In this document: in pieces, positions 1-6,261 of the stretch
How positions within the stretch are numbered: the first letter of the stretch is position 1
Layout: each line of letters starts with the position of its first letter
Source of the DNA: Bacillota bacterium
Lineage (GTDB): Bacteria > Bacillota > Clostridia > Oscillospirales > Ruminococcaceae
NCBI GenBank assembly: GCA_023395695.1
Contig: JAEWYJ010000227.1
Coordinates: 1 to 23,834, forward strand
Length of the DNA stretch: 23,834 nt
Direction: 5' to 3'
Notes under the pieces: generated by a model
What the model was told of the DNA's origin: nothing
Databases searched by the model: none
Seen by the model: the letters and a program-made list of their open reading frames with translations, nothing else
Translations under genes and position numbers: made by a program

Positions 1-584
1 TGCGTACCATTGAGGAAAAAGAGATTATGCGGGTGGGCGGCGCGCGCCCGTTGCGCGTCAATCCGCGCGTCATTGCGGCAGCGCAGTCCGACCTGCAGCA
101 CCTGCTTGAGGAGAAGCGCTTTCGTAAGGATTTGTTTTACCGCCTCAATGTGGTGCCCATTCATATTCCGCCGCTGCGGGTGCGCGGCGGCGATATTATG
201 CTGCTGGCCAACGTTTTTTTAAAGCGCTATTGCAGCGTCTACCAGAAGGATATAGCAGGCTTTACCGACAGCTGCATACGGCTCTTGCAGGGCTACGACT
301 TCCCCGGCAATATTCGTGAGCTGCGCAATATTGTGGAATATGCCGTGCTGTTTGAGCGTGGGCGGCAGGTTACGGCTGAATGCGTTTCTGAAAAGCTTTC
401 ACTCTCAAAAAACAGTGCGCTGACGCTGTCTGAGCAGCTGCGGGCATTTGAGCAGAGCGTGATTGAACGGGAGCTGCTGCAAGCGGGCGACTCGCTGTGC
501 GCCAAAAAAGAGGTGGCCCGGCGTTTGGGAATCAGCCTTGCTACCCTTTACCGTAAGCTGGGGCTGCCCGGGGAGCCGACATAG
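1..584 (+). CDS. Sigma-54-dependent transcriptional activator, C-terminal part (5' end outside window)
   Basis: This is the C-terminal part of a bacterial enhancer-binding protein that uses ATP hydrolysis to open sigma-54 RNA polymerase promoters. The reading frame is open from base 3, so the true start and any sensory domain lie outside. Visible pieces of the AAA+ domain are the VNPRVIAAAQSDL-like stretch (normally RVIAAT), the arginine-finger region FRKDLFYRLNVVPIHIPPLR and the sensor-II motif GNIRELRN. The last 45 residues form a Fis-type helix-turn-helix ending in KKEVARRLGISLATLYRKL. The protein stops with TAG. The family assignment is firm; the signal and target genes cannot be told. 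No convincing -24/-12 promoter was found nearby, so its target is probably upstream of the window. Confidence 0.95.
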   Translation, partial: RTIEEKEIMRVGGARPLRVNPRVIAAAQSDLQHLLEEKRFRKDLFYRLNVVPIHIPPLRVRGGDIMLLANVFLKRYCSVYQKDIAGFTDSCIRLLQGYDFPGNIRELRNIVEYAVLFERGRQVTAECVSEKLSLSKNSALTLSEQLRAFEQSVIERELLQAGDSLCAKKEVARRLGISLATLYRKLGLPGEPT

Positions 585-648
585 CCTGCCGAGACAACCA
601 AAAAGGCCGGGCAGGGCGCTTTTCGTGTTTGCACAAACTTTATGCCAC

Positions 649-687
649 TTGGCACAGGGAATCCCTTGCGGGGATTCCCTGTGCCAA
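649..687. repeat. Perfect 17-bp inverted repeat, 5-base loop
   Basis: Arms at 649-665 and 671-687 are perfectly complementary, with loop ttgcg. It sits 65 bases after the activator stop and could act as a factor-independent terminator or RNA-stabilising hairpin. No run of Ts follows on either strand, so function as a classic terminator is doubtful. Confidence 0.8.
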
Positions 688-719
688 AGCAATTCCCCGG
701 GCTGTTTCGGCTGCCTCCT

Positions 720-768
720 CCCGCGCTTTTTGATGCATTAGCACGCAGGCTTTTAAAAAAAGCGTGGG
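720..768. repeat. 12-bp inverted repeat with one G-U pair, 25-base loop
   Basis: Arms cccgcgcttttt (720-731) and aaaaagcgtggg (757-768) pair with a single G-U. The T/A runs sit at the inner ends of the arms, the reverse of a normal terminator. It is a weaker structure than its two neighbours. Confidence 0.5.
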
Positions 769-809
769 CAAAAATTTTAATTTACACAATTGCCCGGTCG
801 GAAAGCGTT

Positions 810-864
810 TTTAACAAGCCAAGGGCCGCAAGCGAAACACGCTTGCGGCCCTTGGCTTGTTAAA
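810..864. repeat. Perfect 24-bp inverted repeat, 7-base loop
   Basis: Arms 810-833 and 841-864 are perfectly complementary over 24 bp, with loop gaaacac. It lies 35 bases past the stop of the OadG-like gene and is the obvious end-of-transcript structure for the minus-strand operon, although no T tract follows it. A perfect stem this long is more than most terminators show, so it may be a repeated element or an RNase III-type processing site. Confidence 0.85.
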
Positions 865-899
865 GCATTTGAAATTTGCCGATACCCTGCAAGAATTGC

Positions 900-1019
900 T
901 TATTTGCAAAAACGGGTGAGTGCTGCAATGGACAGCCACACCAGAATAATGACAAGGAAAACGCCGCCCAGTCCTTTGCCCGCCAGCGGCAGCACATCTA
1001 TTAAAGCTTGGATATTCAT
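900..1019 (-). CDS. OadG-like small membrane protein (39 aa), partner of the beta subunit
   Basis: A 39-codon ORF starts 13 bases after the stop of the OadB-type gene, with its own ribosome binding site (aggagg, 7 bases before ATG). The peptide begins MNIQALIDVLPLAGKG and then has one hydrophobic helix, about residues 17-35 (GLGGVFLVIILVWLSIAAL), ending TRFCK. Size, topology and position after an OadB gene match the family annotated as OadG-related small transporter subunits. The gamma subunit OadG is a short membrane-anchored protein that assembles the Na+-pumping decarboxylase. This version lacks the C-terminal hydrophilic, metal-binding tail of full OadG. The role is inferred as a small accessory subunit that stabilises the beta subunit in the membrane. 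Gene finders can easily miss it. Confidence 0.8.
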   Translation of the reverse strand: MNIQALIDVLPLAGKGLGGVFLVIILVWLSIAALTRFCK

Positions 1020-1032
1020 TCTTTCGTCCTCC

Positions 1033-2154
1033 TTATCGCGCGATGAGGCTCAGGATCATACCGCCGGCAATAACCGAGGCGATCTGCCCTGAAACGTTTG
1101 CACCGATGGCATGCATAAGCAAAAAGTTCTGATTATCCTCCTGCTGGCCCATCTTGTGGATAACCCGCGCCGACATAGGGAAAGCGCTGATACCGGCTGC
1201 GCCGATCATCGGGTTGATTTTTTCCTTTAAGAAAAGATTGAGCACCTTGGCAAACAGCACGCCGCCCACCGTATCAAAAATAAACGCGATAAGGCCCAGC
1301 CCCAGAATCGTCAGCGTCTCTTTGGTGACAAACAGGTCGGCCCGCATCTTGGAGGCGACGGTCAGGCCCAAAAATAGCGTGATAAGGTTGGCCAATACGT
1401 CCTGCGCCGTCTGCGACAGGCTGCCGAGCACGCCGCATTCGCGCACCAGATTGCCAAACATCAAAAAGCCGATGAGCGCAACCGAACGGGGCGCTGCGAT
1501 CCCCGCGATGATGGTAACGACGATTGGGAACAGAATCTTTACCCGCTGCGGCACACTGTCCGGCGTATATTTCATACGGATGCGGCGCTCAGACTTGGTC
1601 GTGATAACCCGGATAATCGGCGGCTGGACAATGGGCACCAGCGCCATATAGGAGTAGGCCGCCACCATGATGGCGCCGATATAATTGCTCCTGAAAAAGT
1701 TCGCAACAACAATGGCCGTCGGGCCGTCGGCCGCGCCGATAATGGCAATGGATGCCGCATCTTTAAGCTCAAAATTAAGCAGCACCGCCAGACCAAGCGT
1801 AAAAAAGATGCCGAACTGCGCCGCCGCACCGAACAAAAGCATCTTGGGGTTTGAGAGCAGCGGCCCAAAATCGATCATTGCGCCGATGCCGATGAACAGC
1901 AGCAGCGGAAACAGCTCGTTGGCGATGCCCGCGCGGAACAGCACATCAATAGCGCCCTCTTCCAGCTCGCCGTTGTAGAGCTGGTCGATCACGCCCGAAA
2001 AGGGGAGGTTGACTAAAATAGCGCCAAAGCCCATCGGCAGCAGCAGCGTGGGCTCCATGCCTTTTTTAATCGCGAGGTAGATGAGAAGGCCGCCAATAAC
2101 CCACATGATGATCTGCTGTGGCGTAACCGCCAGTAGATTCTCCAAGATTAGCAT
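1033..2154 (-). CDS. Sodium ion-translocating decarboxylase beta subunit (OadB/GcdB/MmdB family), orphan
   Basis: A polytopic membrane protein of 373 residues, about the family's usual length. In oxaloacetate, methylmalonyl-CoA and glutaconyl-CoA decarboxylases the beta subunit couples decarboxylation of carboxybiotin to Na+ export. The key ion-pathway motifs are present: GAADGPTAIV with Asp143 (counterpart of the essential Asp in OadB) and GANVSGQIAS with Asn353. The start at 2154 is chosen because gaggaattgta precedes the ATG; a longer frame reaching 2196 would run back into the leader terminator. No alpha (carboxyltransferase) or biotin-carrier gene is nearby, only the 39-residue OadG-like gene. 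Expression appears controlled by a Mn2+ riboswitch in the leader. It may therefore be a free-standing cation transporter rather than part of a decarboxylase; that is inference. Confidence 0.93.
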   Translation of the reverse strand: MLILENLLAVTPQQIIMWVIGGLLIYLAIKKGMEPTLLLPMGFGAILVNLPFSGVIDQLYNGELEEGAIDVLFRAGIANELFPLLLFIGIGAMIDFGPLLSNPKMLLFGAAAQFGIFFTLGLAVLLNFELKDAASIAIIGAADGPTAIVVANFFRSNYIGAIMVAAYSYMALVPIVQPPIIRVITTKSERRIRMKYTPDSVPQRVKILFPIVVTIIAGIAAPRSVALIGFLMFGNLVRECGVLGSLSQTAQDVLANLITLFLGLTVASKMRADLFVTKETLTILGLGLIAFIFDTVGGVLFAKVLNLFLKEKINPMIGAAGISAFPMSARVIHKMGQQEDNQNFLLMHAIGANVSGQIASVIAGGMILSLIAR

Positions 2155-2193
2155 TACAATTCCTCTTTCCACAGTTTGTTCTGCGTGTAACGA

Positions 2194-2232
2194 CAAAAAA
2201 AGACTTCTGCCACCACATGCGACAAAAGTCTT
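2194..2232 (-). terminator. Riboswitch expression-platform terminator
   Basis: On the minus strand a 13-pair stem (including several G-U pairs) starts at the last conserved bases of the aptamer (aagactt at 2232-2226), closes with aagtctt (2206-2200) and is followed by a run of Ts. It shares the cuuuu segment with aptamer stem P1. Ligand binding that stabilises P1 should prevent terminator formation, giving an ON switch. Confidence 0.85.
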
Positions 2233-2316
2233 GCTTTTTAATTCGTGCGCGGAAGGTATCCCCTTCGTACTGACGCGTCACGCTACACCAAAAAATGGTG
2301 CAAGCTACTCCCTTTT
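2224..2316 (-). promoter_or_regulatory. yybP-ykoY (Mn2+) riboswitch aptamer
   Basis: The minus-strand leader contains the conserved pieces of the yybP-ykoY aptamer in order. P1 is aaaag/cuuuu. The 5' loop is ggaguagc. A small hairpin caccauuuuuuggug follows, then the second conserved loop ucaguacg inside a stem gugacgcg/cgcgcac capped by a hairpin (aagg...ccuu). The 3' conserved segment is gcaaga. yybP-ykoY RNAs bind Mn2+ and usually switch on exporters such as MntP, TerC-type proteins or P-type ATPases. Here the RNA controls an OadB-type membrane protein and its small partner. The assignment rests on recalled consensus, not a covariance-model search. Confidence 0.88.
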
Positions 2317-2325
2317 ATTTGTTAC

Positions 2326-2354
2326 AGTATAGCTTCATGTGGTAAAAATGTCAA
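2326..2354 (-). promoter_or_regulatory. Sigma-A promoter for riboswitch-oadB-oadG transcript
   Basis: The minus strand reads TTGACA, a 17-base spacer, then TATACT. Transcription would start about 2319, so the RNA begins almost exactly with the P1 stem of the riboswitch at 2316. Confidence 0.88.
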
Positions 2355-2472
2355 CTATAGCATTGCCTGATTTTTGTTAAATGATGCAGGCATTTGTCTG
2401 CGGATATGGACTTGAATGAGCCGGCTATATCAAACGAATGCATGGACTGGGGCCGGCGCTGTCCGAAATCCA

Positions 2473-3363
2473 CTAATAACCGCCGGCATTTTCGCGAATC
2501 AGCGCAATCAGGCCCGCCATCTGCGGGGAGAGCCATCTGTTCTTATGGTAAAAAAGCTGCCGCCAGAATTGTACAGGTTTCATATCGGCGTCGATAATGG
2601 CCAGCGAGCCATGGCGCACGCTTTCGTAGACCACATAGACCGGCAAAAAGGAAACGCCCATGCCCTTGCGGATGAGATCGGTTATAATCGAGGTGTTGTC
2701 AATCTGCATATATGCATCCACCAAAAGGTTCTGCGCGGCCGCTTCGCGTTCGAGCGCCATGCGGTAAAGCCCCACCTTTTCAATCATAATCAGCGGTTCC
2801 CTGAGAATTTCCGCAAGCGCAACATTGCGGCGGCCTGCAATGGGATTATCCGGCGCGGTGACAAAAACGACATGCTCCACCTTTGAATAGATGCAGTTGC
2901 AGTCCTTCTCAATAATTTTATTGTCCAGCACATAGATGATATCCAGCATGTTCTGATGCAGCATTTGCAGCAGTGTGGATGTGGATGCTGTTTTAATCTC
3001 GACCGTTACCTTTGGATATCTTGCATGATACAAGGGCAGTATGCGCTTAAAGTAAGATGAAAAAAGAGATTCCAAAACGCCGATTCTAAGGCTGCCTGAA
3101 ACCTCGTCCGCCGAACGGCCGATTGTTTTAATCTTTTTTTCAAGCTGCAGCATCTCGTTGGCATAGCCGATAAGCTGCTGACCGACGCTGGTCAGCGTCA
3201 CCCTTTTGCCAATGCGGTCAAACAGCGGCTGACCAAGCTCCTGCTCAAGCTGCTTAATTTGCATAGTTATAGTCGATTGCGCATAGCCCAGCTCGTCCGC
3301 AACCTTTGTAAAGCTTTCCAGCTCCGATGCCCTTAAAAAGGTGTAGAGATTTCTCAGCTCCAT
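2473..3363 (-). CDS. LysR-family transcriptional regulator
   Basis: A 296-residue protein of standard LysR length. Residues 1-60 carry the winged helix-turn-helix (SFTKVADELGYAQSTITMQI, then LEQELGQPLFDR and TLTSVGQQL). The rest is a periplasmic-binding-protein-like effector domain (about 90-290, starting GSLRIGVLES and containing KGMGVSFLP). The start has a good site (aaggag, 7 bases before ATG). It is divergent from the opine dehydrogenase gene, with two dyads between them, the classic LysR layout. It very likely controls that operon in response to a pathway metabolite and represses itself. The effector is not known. Nothing suggests it controls the riboswitch operon, which lies downstream in the same direction with its own promoter. 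Confidence 0.95.
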   Translation of the reverse strand: MELRNLYTFLRASELESFTKVADELGYAQSTITMQIKQLEQELGQPLFDRIGKRVTLTSVGQQLIGYANEMLQLEKKIKTIGRSADEVSGSLRIGVLESLFSSYFKRILPLYHARYPKVTVEIKTASTSTLLQMLHQNMLDIIYVLDNKIIEKDCNCIYSKVEHVVFVTAPDNPIAGRRNVALAEILREPLIMIEKVGLYRMALEREAAAQNLLVDAYMQIDNTSIITDLIRKGMGVSFLPVYVVYESVRHGSLAIIDADMKPVQFWRQLFYHKNRWLSPQMAGLIALIRENAGGY

Positions 3364-3377
3364 AAGCGCTCCTTGTG

Positions 3378-3405
3378 TTCAATTTTTTTGAATGTAATAT
3401 TCAAA
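3378..3405. promoter_or_regulatory. Probable LysR operator: overlapping dyads
   Basis: A perfect 7-bp dyad, tttgaat-N5-attcaaa, spans 3387-3405. A second dyad, ttcaa-N5-ttgaa (3378-3392), overlaps its left arm. The result is three evenly spaced half-sites ending just upstream of the plus-strand -35 box. LysR proteins bind such T-N11-A type interrupted dyads, so this is the likely binding region. Confidence 0.65.
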
Positions 3406-3414
3406 TTGATTCGT

Positions 3415-3443
3415 TTTACAAATGCATTATAACAAAATATACT
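3415..3443 (+). promoter_or_regulatory. Promoter of the opine dehydrogenase operon
   Basis: TTTACA, 17 bases, TATACT on the plus strand, with the LysR dyads 10 bases upstream of the -35. This leaves a leader of about 90 bases before the ATG at 3543. Confidence 0.7.
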
Positions 3444-3454
3444 GTGCTTGTATA
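3426..3454 (-). promoter_or_regulatory. Possible lysR promoter, overlapping the divergent one
   Basis: The minus strand reads TATACA, 17 bases, TATAAT. The start would be near 3419, placing the LysR dyads inside the transcribed leader, which suits autorepression. The -35 is only a partial match. Confidence 0.5.
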
Positions 3455-3542
3455 CAGCGGGCTTTGGGTCAGCGTTTAAAAAACGGCCGGCGCGACAGCC
3501 CGGGCTGCATTCAAATCTTATTGAACAAAGGGAGAGATTATA

Positions 3543-4784
3543 ATGGGTAAAATGGATTATTTGAAGGATATGCCGATTGCAGTACTCGGCGGGGGCGCCG
3601 TGGGCAAAACCTGCGCCGCCGACATGAAGCTGGCCGGGCGGGAGGTTCGGCTGTTTGATATGACGCCTTTTGCCGAAACCACACTGGCCAATCTGGATAA
3701 AACCGGCATACTGCTCGACGGCGTGCAGCGCAACCTGTTTTGCTTTGAACGCTCCGGCAGGGCCTATTTTGACATGGTGACCAGCGACATGGGCCAGGCC
3801 GTCAAGGGCGCAGGGCTGATTGTAGTGGCTGCACCCGCCCTGGCGCATGAGCCGTTCTTCCGCGCTTTGGTTCCGCATCTTGAGGACGGACAGGTTGTGC
3901 ATATCTTTACCGACAATTACGCGACGCTGATTTTGCGCAGACTGATGCGGGAGATGGGCTGTACCAAAAAGGTTATTGTGGGCGGCTGGTCCTCTGCGCC
4001 CTACGGCACCCGGCTGGAAACGGTGGGCAAATTTGTTTTCCCGCATGTCGGGGTCAAATATCGTGCCATTACGCTGCGGGGCGCCAGCCTGCCCATGTCG
4101 GATATCGACGACTTTAAGGCGTCGGCCAGACATCTGCCCTGCATCGACGCTGTGACGCAGGGCGAGGGGCCGGTTGCCGGGAACACCGTTCTGGACATAG
4201 GCTTTTCCAATATCAATCCGGTTATCCATGTGCCCGCCACCATTCTGGGCGTATCGACAATGGAAAACTGGGGGGTTATTTTCGGCGGACACAGCAGGAC
4301 CAATTATTCCATGTACAGCCATGGGCTGTGCCCCTCCATCTGCGAGGTACAGTACCAGTTTTATAACGAGGAGCTGGCGCTGGCCGAGGCAATTGGCGTG
4401 AATGCTCCCAAATACGCCTACGAGTCCTTTTTCTCCCGCCGCAGTGTGCTGACGCAGGAATATATGGGGCTGGACAGCGACGGCAGGGACAATGTGGTCT
4501 TCCCGCTGGATCAGCCCTCCGACGAGGGCAACACCGGCCCGAACAGCATTCATCACCGCTACCTGACCGAGGATGTTCCGGTCGGCTGCAAAATTTATCA
4601 TGACCTTGGCGTGCAGTACGGCGTGCCCACCCCCATTATCGATTCGATGATTGTTATGGCGGGCGCGATGCATAAAAAGAATTTCTTTGAAAGCAGCAGA
4701 TATAATCTTGCCTATCTCGGTATTGACAACATGAGCAGGGAAGCATTGCTGGCGTACCTTAACGACGGCGTGTACAGTCGGTAA
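3543..4784 (+). CDS. NAD(P)-dependent opine/octopine dehydrogenase family protein
   Basis: A 413-residue enzyme of the octopine/nopaline dehydrogenase family. These enzymes interconvert an amino acid plus a 2-oxo acid with the N-(carboxyalkyl) amino acid, using NAD(P)H. The N-terminus has a Rossmann fold with the nucleotide motif LGGGAVGKT (about 15-23). The C-terminal catalytic domain contains NPVIH (225-229), where His229 matches the conserved catalytic histidine. The ATG is preceded by gggagagattata. It is the first gene of a LysR-linked operon with a PrpD-family and a GltS-type gene. In a catabolic setting it probably splits an imported opine-like compound; the substrate cannot be told from sequence. 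Many annotated family members have no known substrate, so a different 2-oxo acid reduction is possible. Confidence 0.88.
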   Translation: MGKMDYLKDMPIAVLGGGAVGKTCAADMKLAGREVRLFDMTPFAETTLANLDKTGILLDGVQRNLFCFERSGRAYFDMVTSDMGQAVKGAGLIVVAAPALAHEPFFRALVPHLEDGQVVHIFTDNYATLILRRLMREMGCTKKVIVGGWSSAPYGTRLETVGKFVFPHVGVKYRAITLRGASLPMSDIDDFKASARHLPCIDAVTQGEGPVAGNTVLDIGFSNINPVIHVPATILGVSTMENWGVIFGGHSRTNYSMYSHGLCPSICEVQYQFYNEELALAEAIGVNAPKYAYESFFSRRSVLTQEYMGLDSDGRDNVVFPLDQPSDEGNTGPNSIHHRYLTEDVPVGCKIYHDLGVQYGVPTPIIDSMIVMAGAMHKKNFFESSRYNLAYLGIDNMSREALLAYLNDGVYSR

Positions 4785-4797
4785 TTTCGCAGCTTTT

Positions 4798-4840
4798 GCC
4801 CGGCGTATAAAGCGCGGCCGCACGGCTGCGTTCGCCGGGC
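4798..4840. repeat. GC-rich hairpin between the dehydrogenase and PrpD-family genes
   Basis: Arms gcccggcg (4798-4805) and cgccgggc (4833-4840) pair perfectly around a GC-rich loop. No T tract follows, and the next ribosome binding site starts 12 bases later. It may protect the upstream message from 3' decay or lower the expression of downstream genes. Confidence 0.55.
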
Positions 4841-4862
4841 GATGATACAAACGGAGGGTGCT

Positions 4863-6191
4863 ATGGACTTTAATACCGATTACAGGGTGGAAGATTTTAT
4901 ACTTAATACCCGGTGGGAGGCCTTGCCGGAGGCTGTCAGAGAACGGGCTGTGCTATGCGGCATAGACCTGATGACGGCGCTGATTCTGGGCAGCAGGGGA
5001 CGCCAGTTTGCCGCGGGGCTGAAAGTGGCAGCGGCAACGGCCAAGGGCGAGGTTTCGGTTTTGGGCGCGCAGGAAACCTTTAATTTTCTCGGTGCCACCA
5101 TCGCCATGTCGCATGCGTCCAATTCCTTTGACATTGACGACGGGCACAATATGATTAAGGGGCACCCCGGCACGTCGTTTATCGCGGGCATACTGGCCGC
5201 CGCCATGGAGACAAAGGCAGACTACCGCACATTTTTGACAACGCTGGTGGTCGCTTACGAAACGACGATACGCTGGGCGCTGGCCATGCAGCAGCATTAC
5301 GGCTTTCTGCACAGCACGGGGGCCTACGGCGCATTCGGCACGGCCGCCGGGGCATCGCGGCTGTTTGGGTTGGATCGGCGGCAGCTGAACAACGCGCTTT
5401 CCATTGCCGATTTTCACGCCCCCATGACGCCGGTCATGCGCTCGGTGGAGTATCCGTCCATGAACAAGGACGGTGTGCCCTTTGGCGCTTTAACCGGGGC
5501 CATGGCAGTCCTTGAAACGCTGGCGGGCAGCACCGGCCGCGGACATATACTCGAAATGCCAGAATACGGTAGTCTGGTCAATACGCTGGGACAAACATTT
5601 GAAATACAAAATCTTTATTTTAAGCCTTATACCTGCTGCCGGTGGGCGCACCAGCCGATTAAGGCGTGCATCGACCTTATGGAACGCTTTGGCTTTACGT
5701 CGGAGGCGGTCGAGCGGGTGACGGTGCACACCTTTAACTCGGCGGCAAGGCTGAGCAAGCAGGTTCCGCACACCGCCGACGAGGCGCAATACAATATCGC
5801 ATGGCCGGTTGCCTCAGCGCTCGTCTTTAAGGATGTGGGCTATGAGCAGGTTTGCGAGGAGGCGCTGGACAATCCCCGGGTTCTGGCGGTTATGAAGCGG
5901 TTGTCCTTTGTGGTCGATCCTGAGCTGGACGCCCAATTCCCACAAAAACGGCTGGCATGGGTCGAAATTGCGCTAAAAAATGGCGCCGTACATAAAAGCG
6001 CGGTGTATGCGGCGCCCGGTGAGCATACCGACAATATCGACATGGCGTGGATCACCGAAAAATTCATGCGCGTCACCCGGCCCATGCTCACAGCGCAGCA
6101 GCAGACGCAAACGCTTTGCCTGCTGCGGGAAAACCTTGACGCGCCGGTCGCTCAAATAGTTGCGCGCATTAACCAATTTCTTTTAGAATGA
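4863..6191 (+). CDS. MmgE/PrpD family protein
   Basis: A 442-residue cytoplasmic protein, normal for the MmgE/PrpD family. That family includes 2-methylcitrate dehydratase, cis-aconitate decarboxylase and several related lyases acting on polycarboxylates. Family-typical stretches are ASNSFDIDDGHNMIKGHPGT (residues about 84-103), the PYTCCRWAHQPI region and the C-terminal lid domain. The start at 4863 is chosen because acggagggtgct precedes it; the ATG 21 bases upstream has no site. It lies 78 bases after the opine dehydrogenase gene and shares its operon. A role in processing the carbon skeleton released from an opine-like substrate is inferred. The exact reaction cannot be assigned: the family is diverse and the active-site set was not compared. 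Confidence 0.9.
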   Translation: MDFNTDYRVEDFILNTRWEALPEAVRERAVLCGIDLMTALILGSRGRQFAAGLKVAAATAKGEVSVLGAQETFNFLGATIAMSHASNSFDIDDGHNMIKGHPGTSFIAGILAAAMETKADYRTFLTTLVVAYETTIRWALAMQQHYGFLHSTGAYGAFGTAAGASRLFGLDRRQLNNALSIADFHAPMTPVMRSVEYPSMNKDGVPFGALTGAMAVLETLAGSTGRGHILEMPEYGSLVNTLGQTFEIQNLYFKPYTCCRWAHQPIKACIDLMERFGFTSEAVERVTVHTFNSAARLSKQVPHTADEAQYNIAWPVASALVFKDVGYEQVCEEALDNPRVLAVMKRLSFVVDPELDAQFPQKRLAWVEIALKNGAVHKSAVYAAPGEHTDNIDMAWITEKFMRVTRPMLTAQQQTQTLCLLRENLDAPVAQIVARINQFLLE

Positions 6192-6261
6192 CAATTCTTT
6201 AAACGCCAGACGCCACAAGCCCATCCGCCGATTTGACCTGAATTTTGAAAGGAGAAACACT

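Larger units (their letters stand above)
585..899. other. Hairpin-rich intergenic gap between convergent genes
   Basis: There is no gene in this 315-base gap, which separates the sigma-54 activator (plus strand) from the small OadG-like gene (minus strand). It holds at least three inverted repeats (listed separately), two of them perfect and unusually long. A weak extra candidate is a 6-bp stem (cctgcc/ggcagg) just after the activator's stop codon, followed by four Ts near 620; it could help terminate that gene. None of the long hairpins is followed by a proper T tract. Confidence 0.7.

Noticed and set aside
650..672. Possible sigma-54 promoter (tggcac...ttgc)
   Set aside because: The two elements are 10 bases apart instead of 5, and they belong to the perfect inverted repeat.
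2155..2196. Longer start for the OadB-type protein at 2196
   Set aside because: These codons lie in and just after the leader terminator, and the family start with a proper ribosome binding site is at 2154.
3354..4850. Open frame of 498 codons on the minus strand opposite the opine dehydrogenase gene
   Set aside because: It lies antisense to a gene with clear family motifs, has a His/Asn/Gln-rich composition typical of reverse-frame shadows, and no ribosome binding site.
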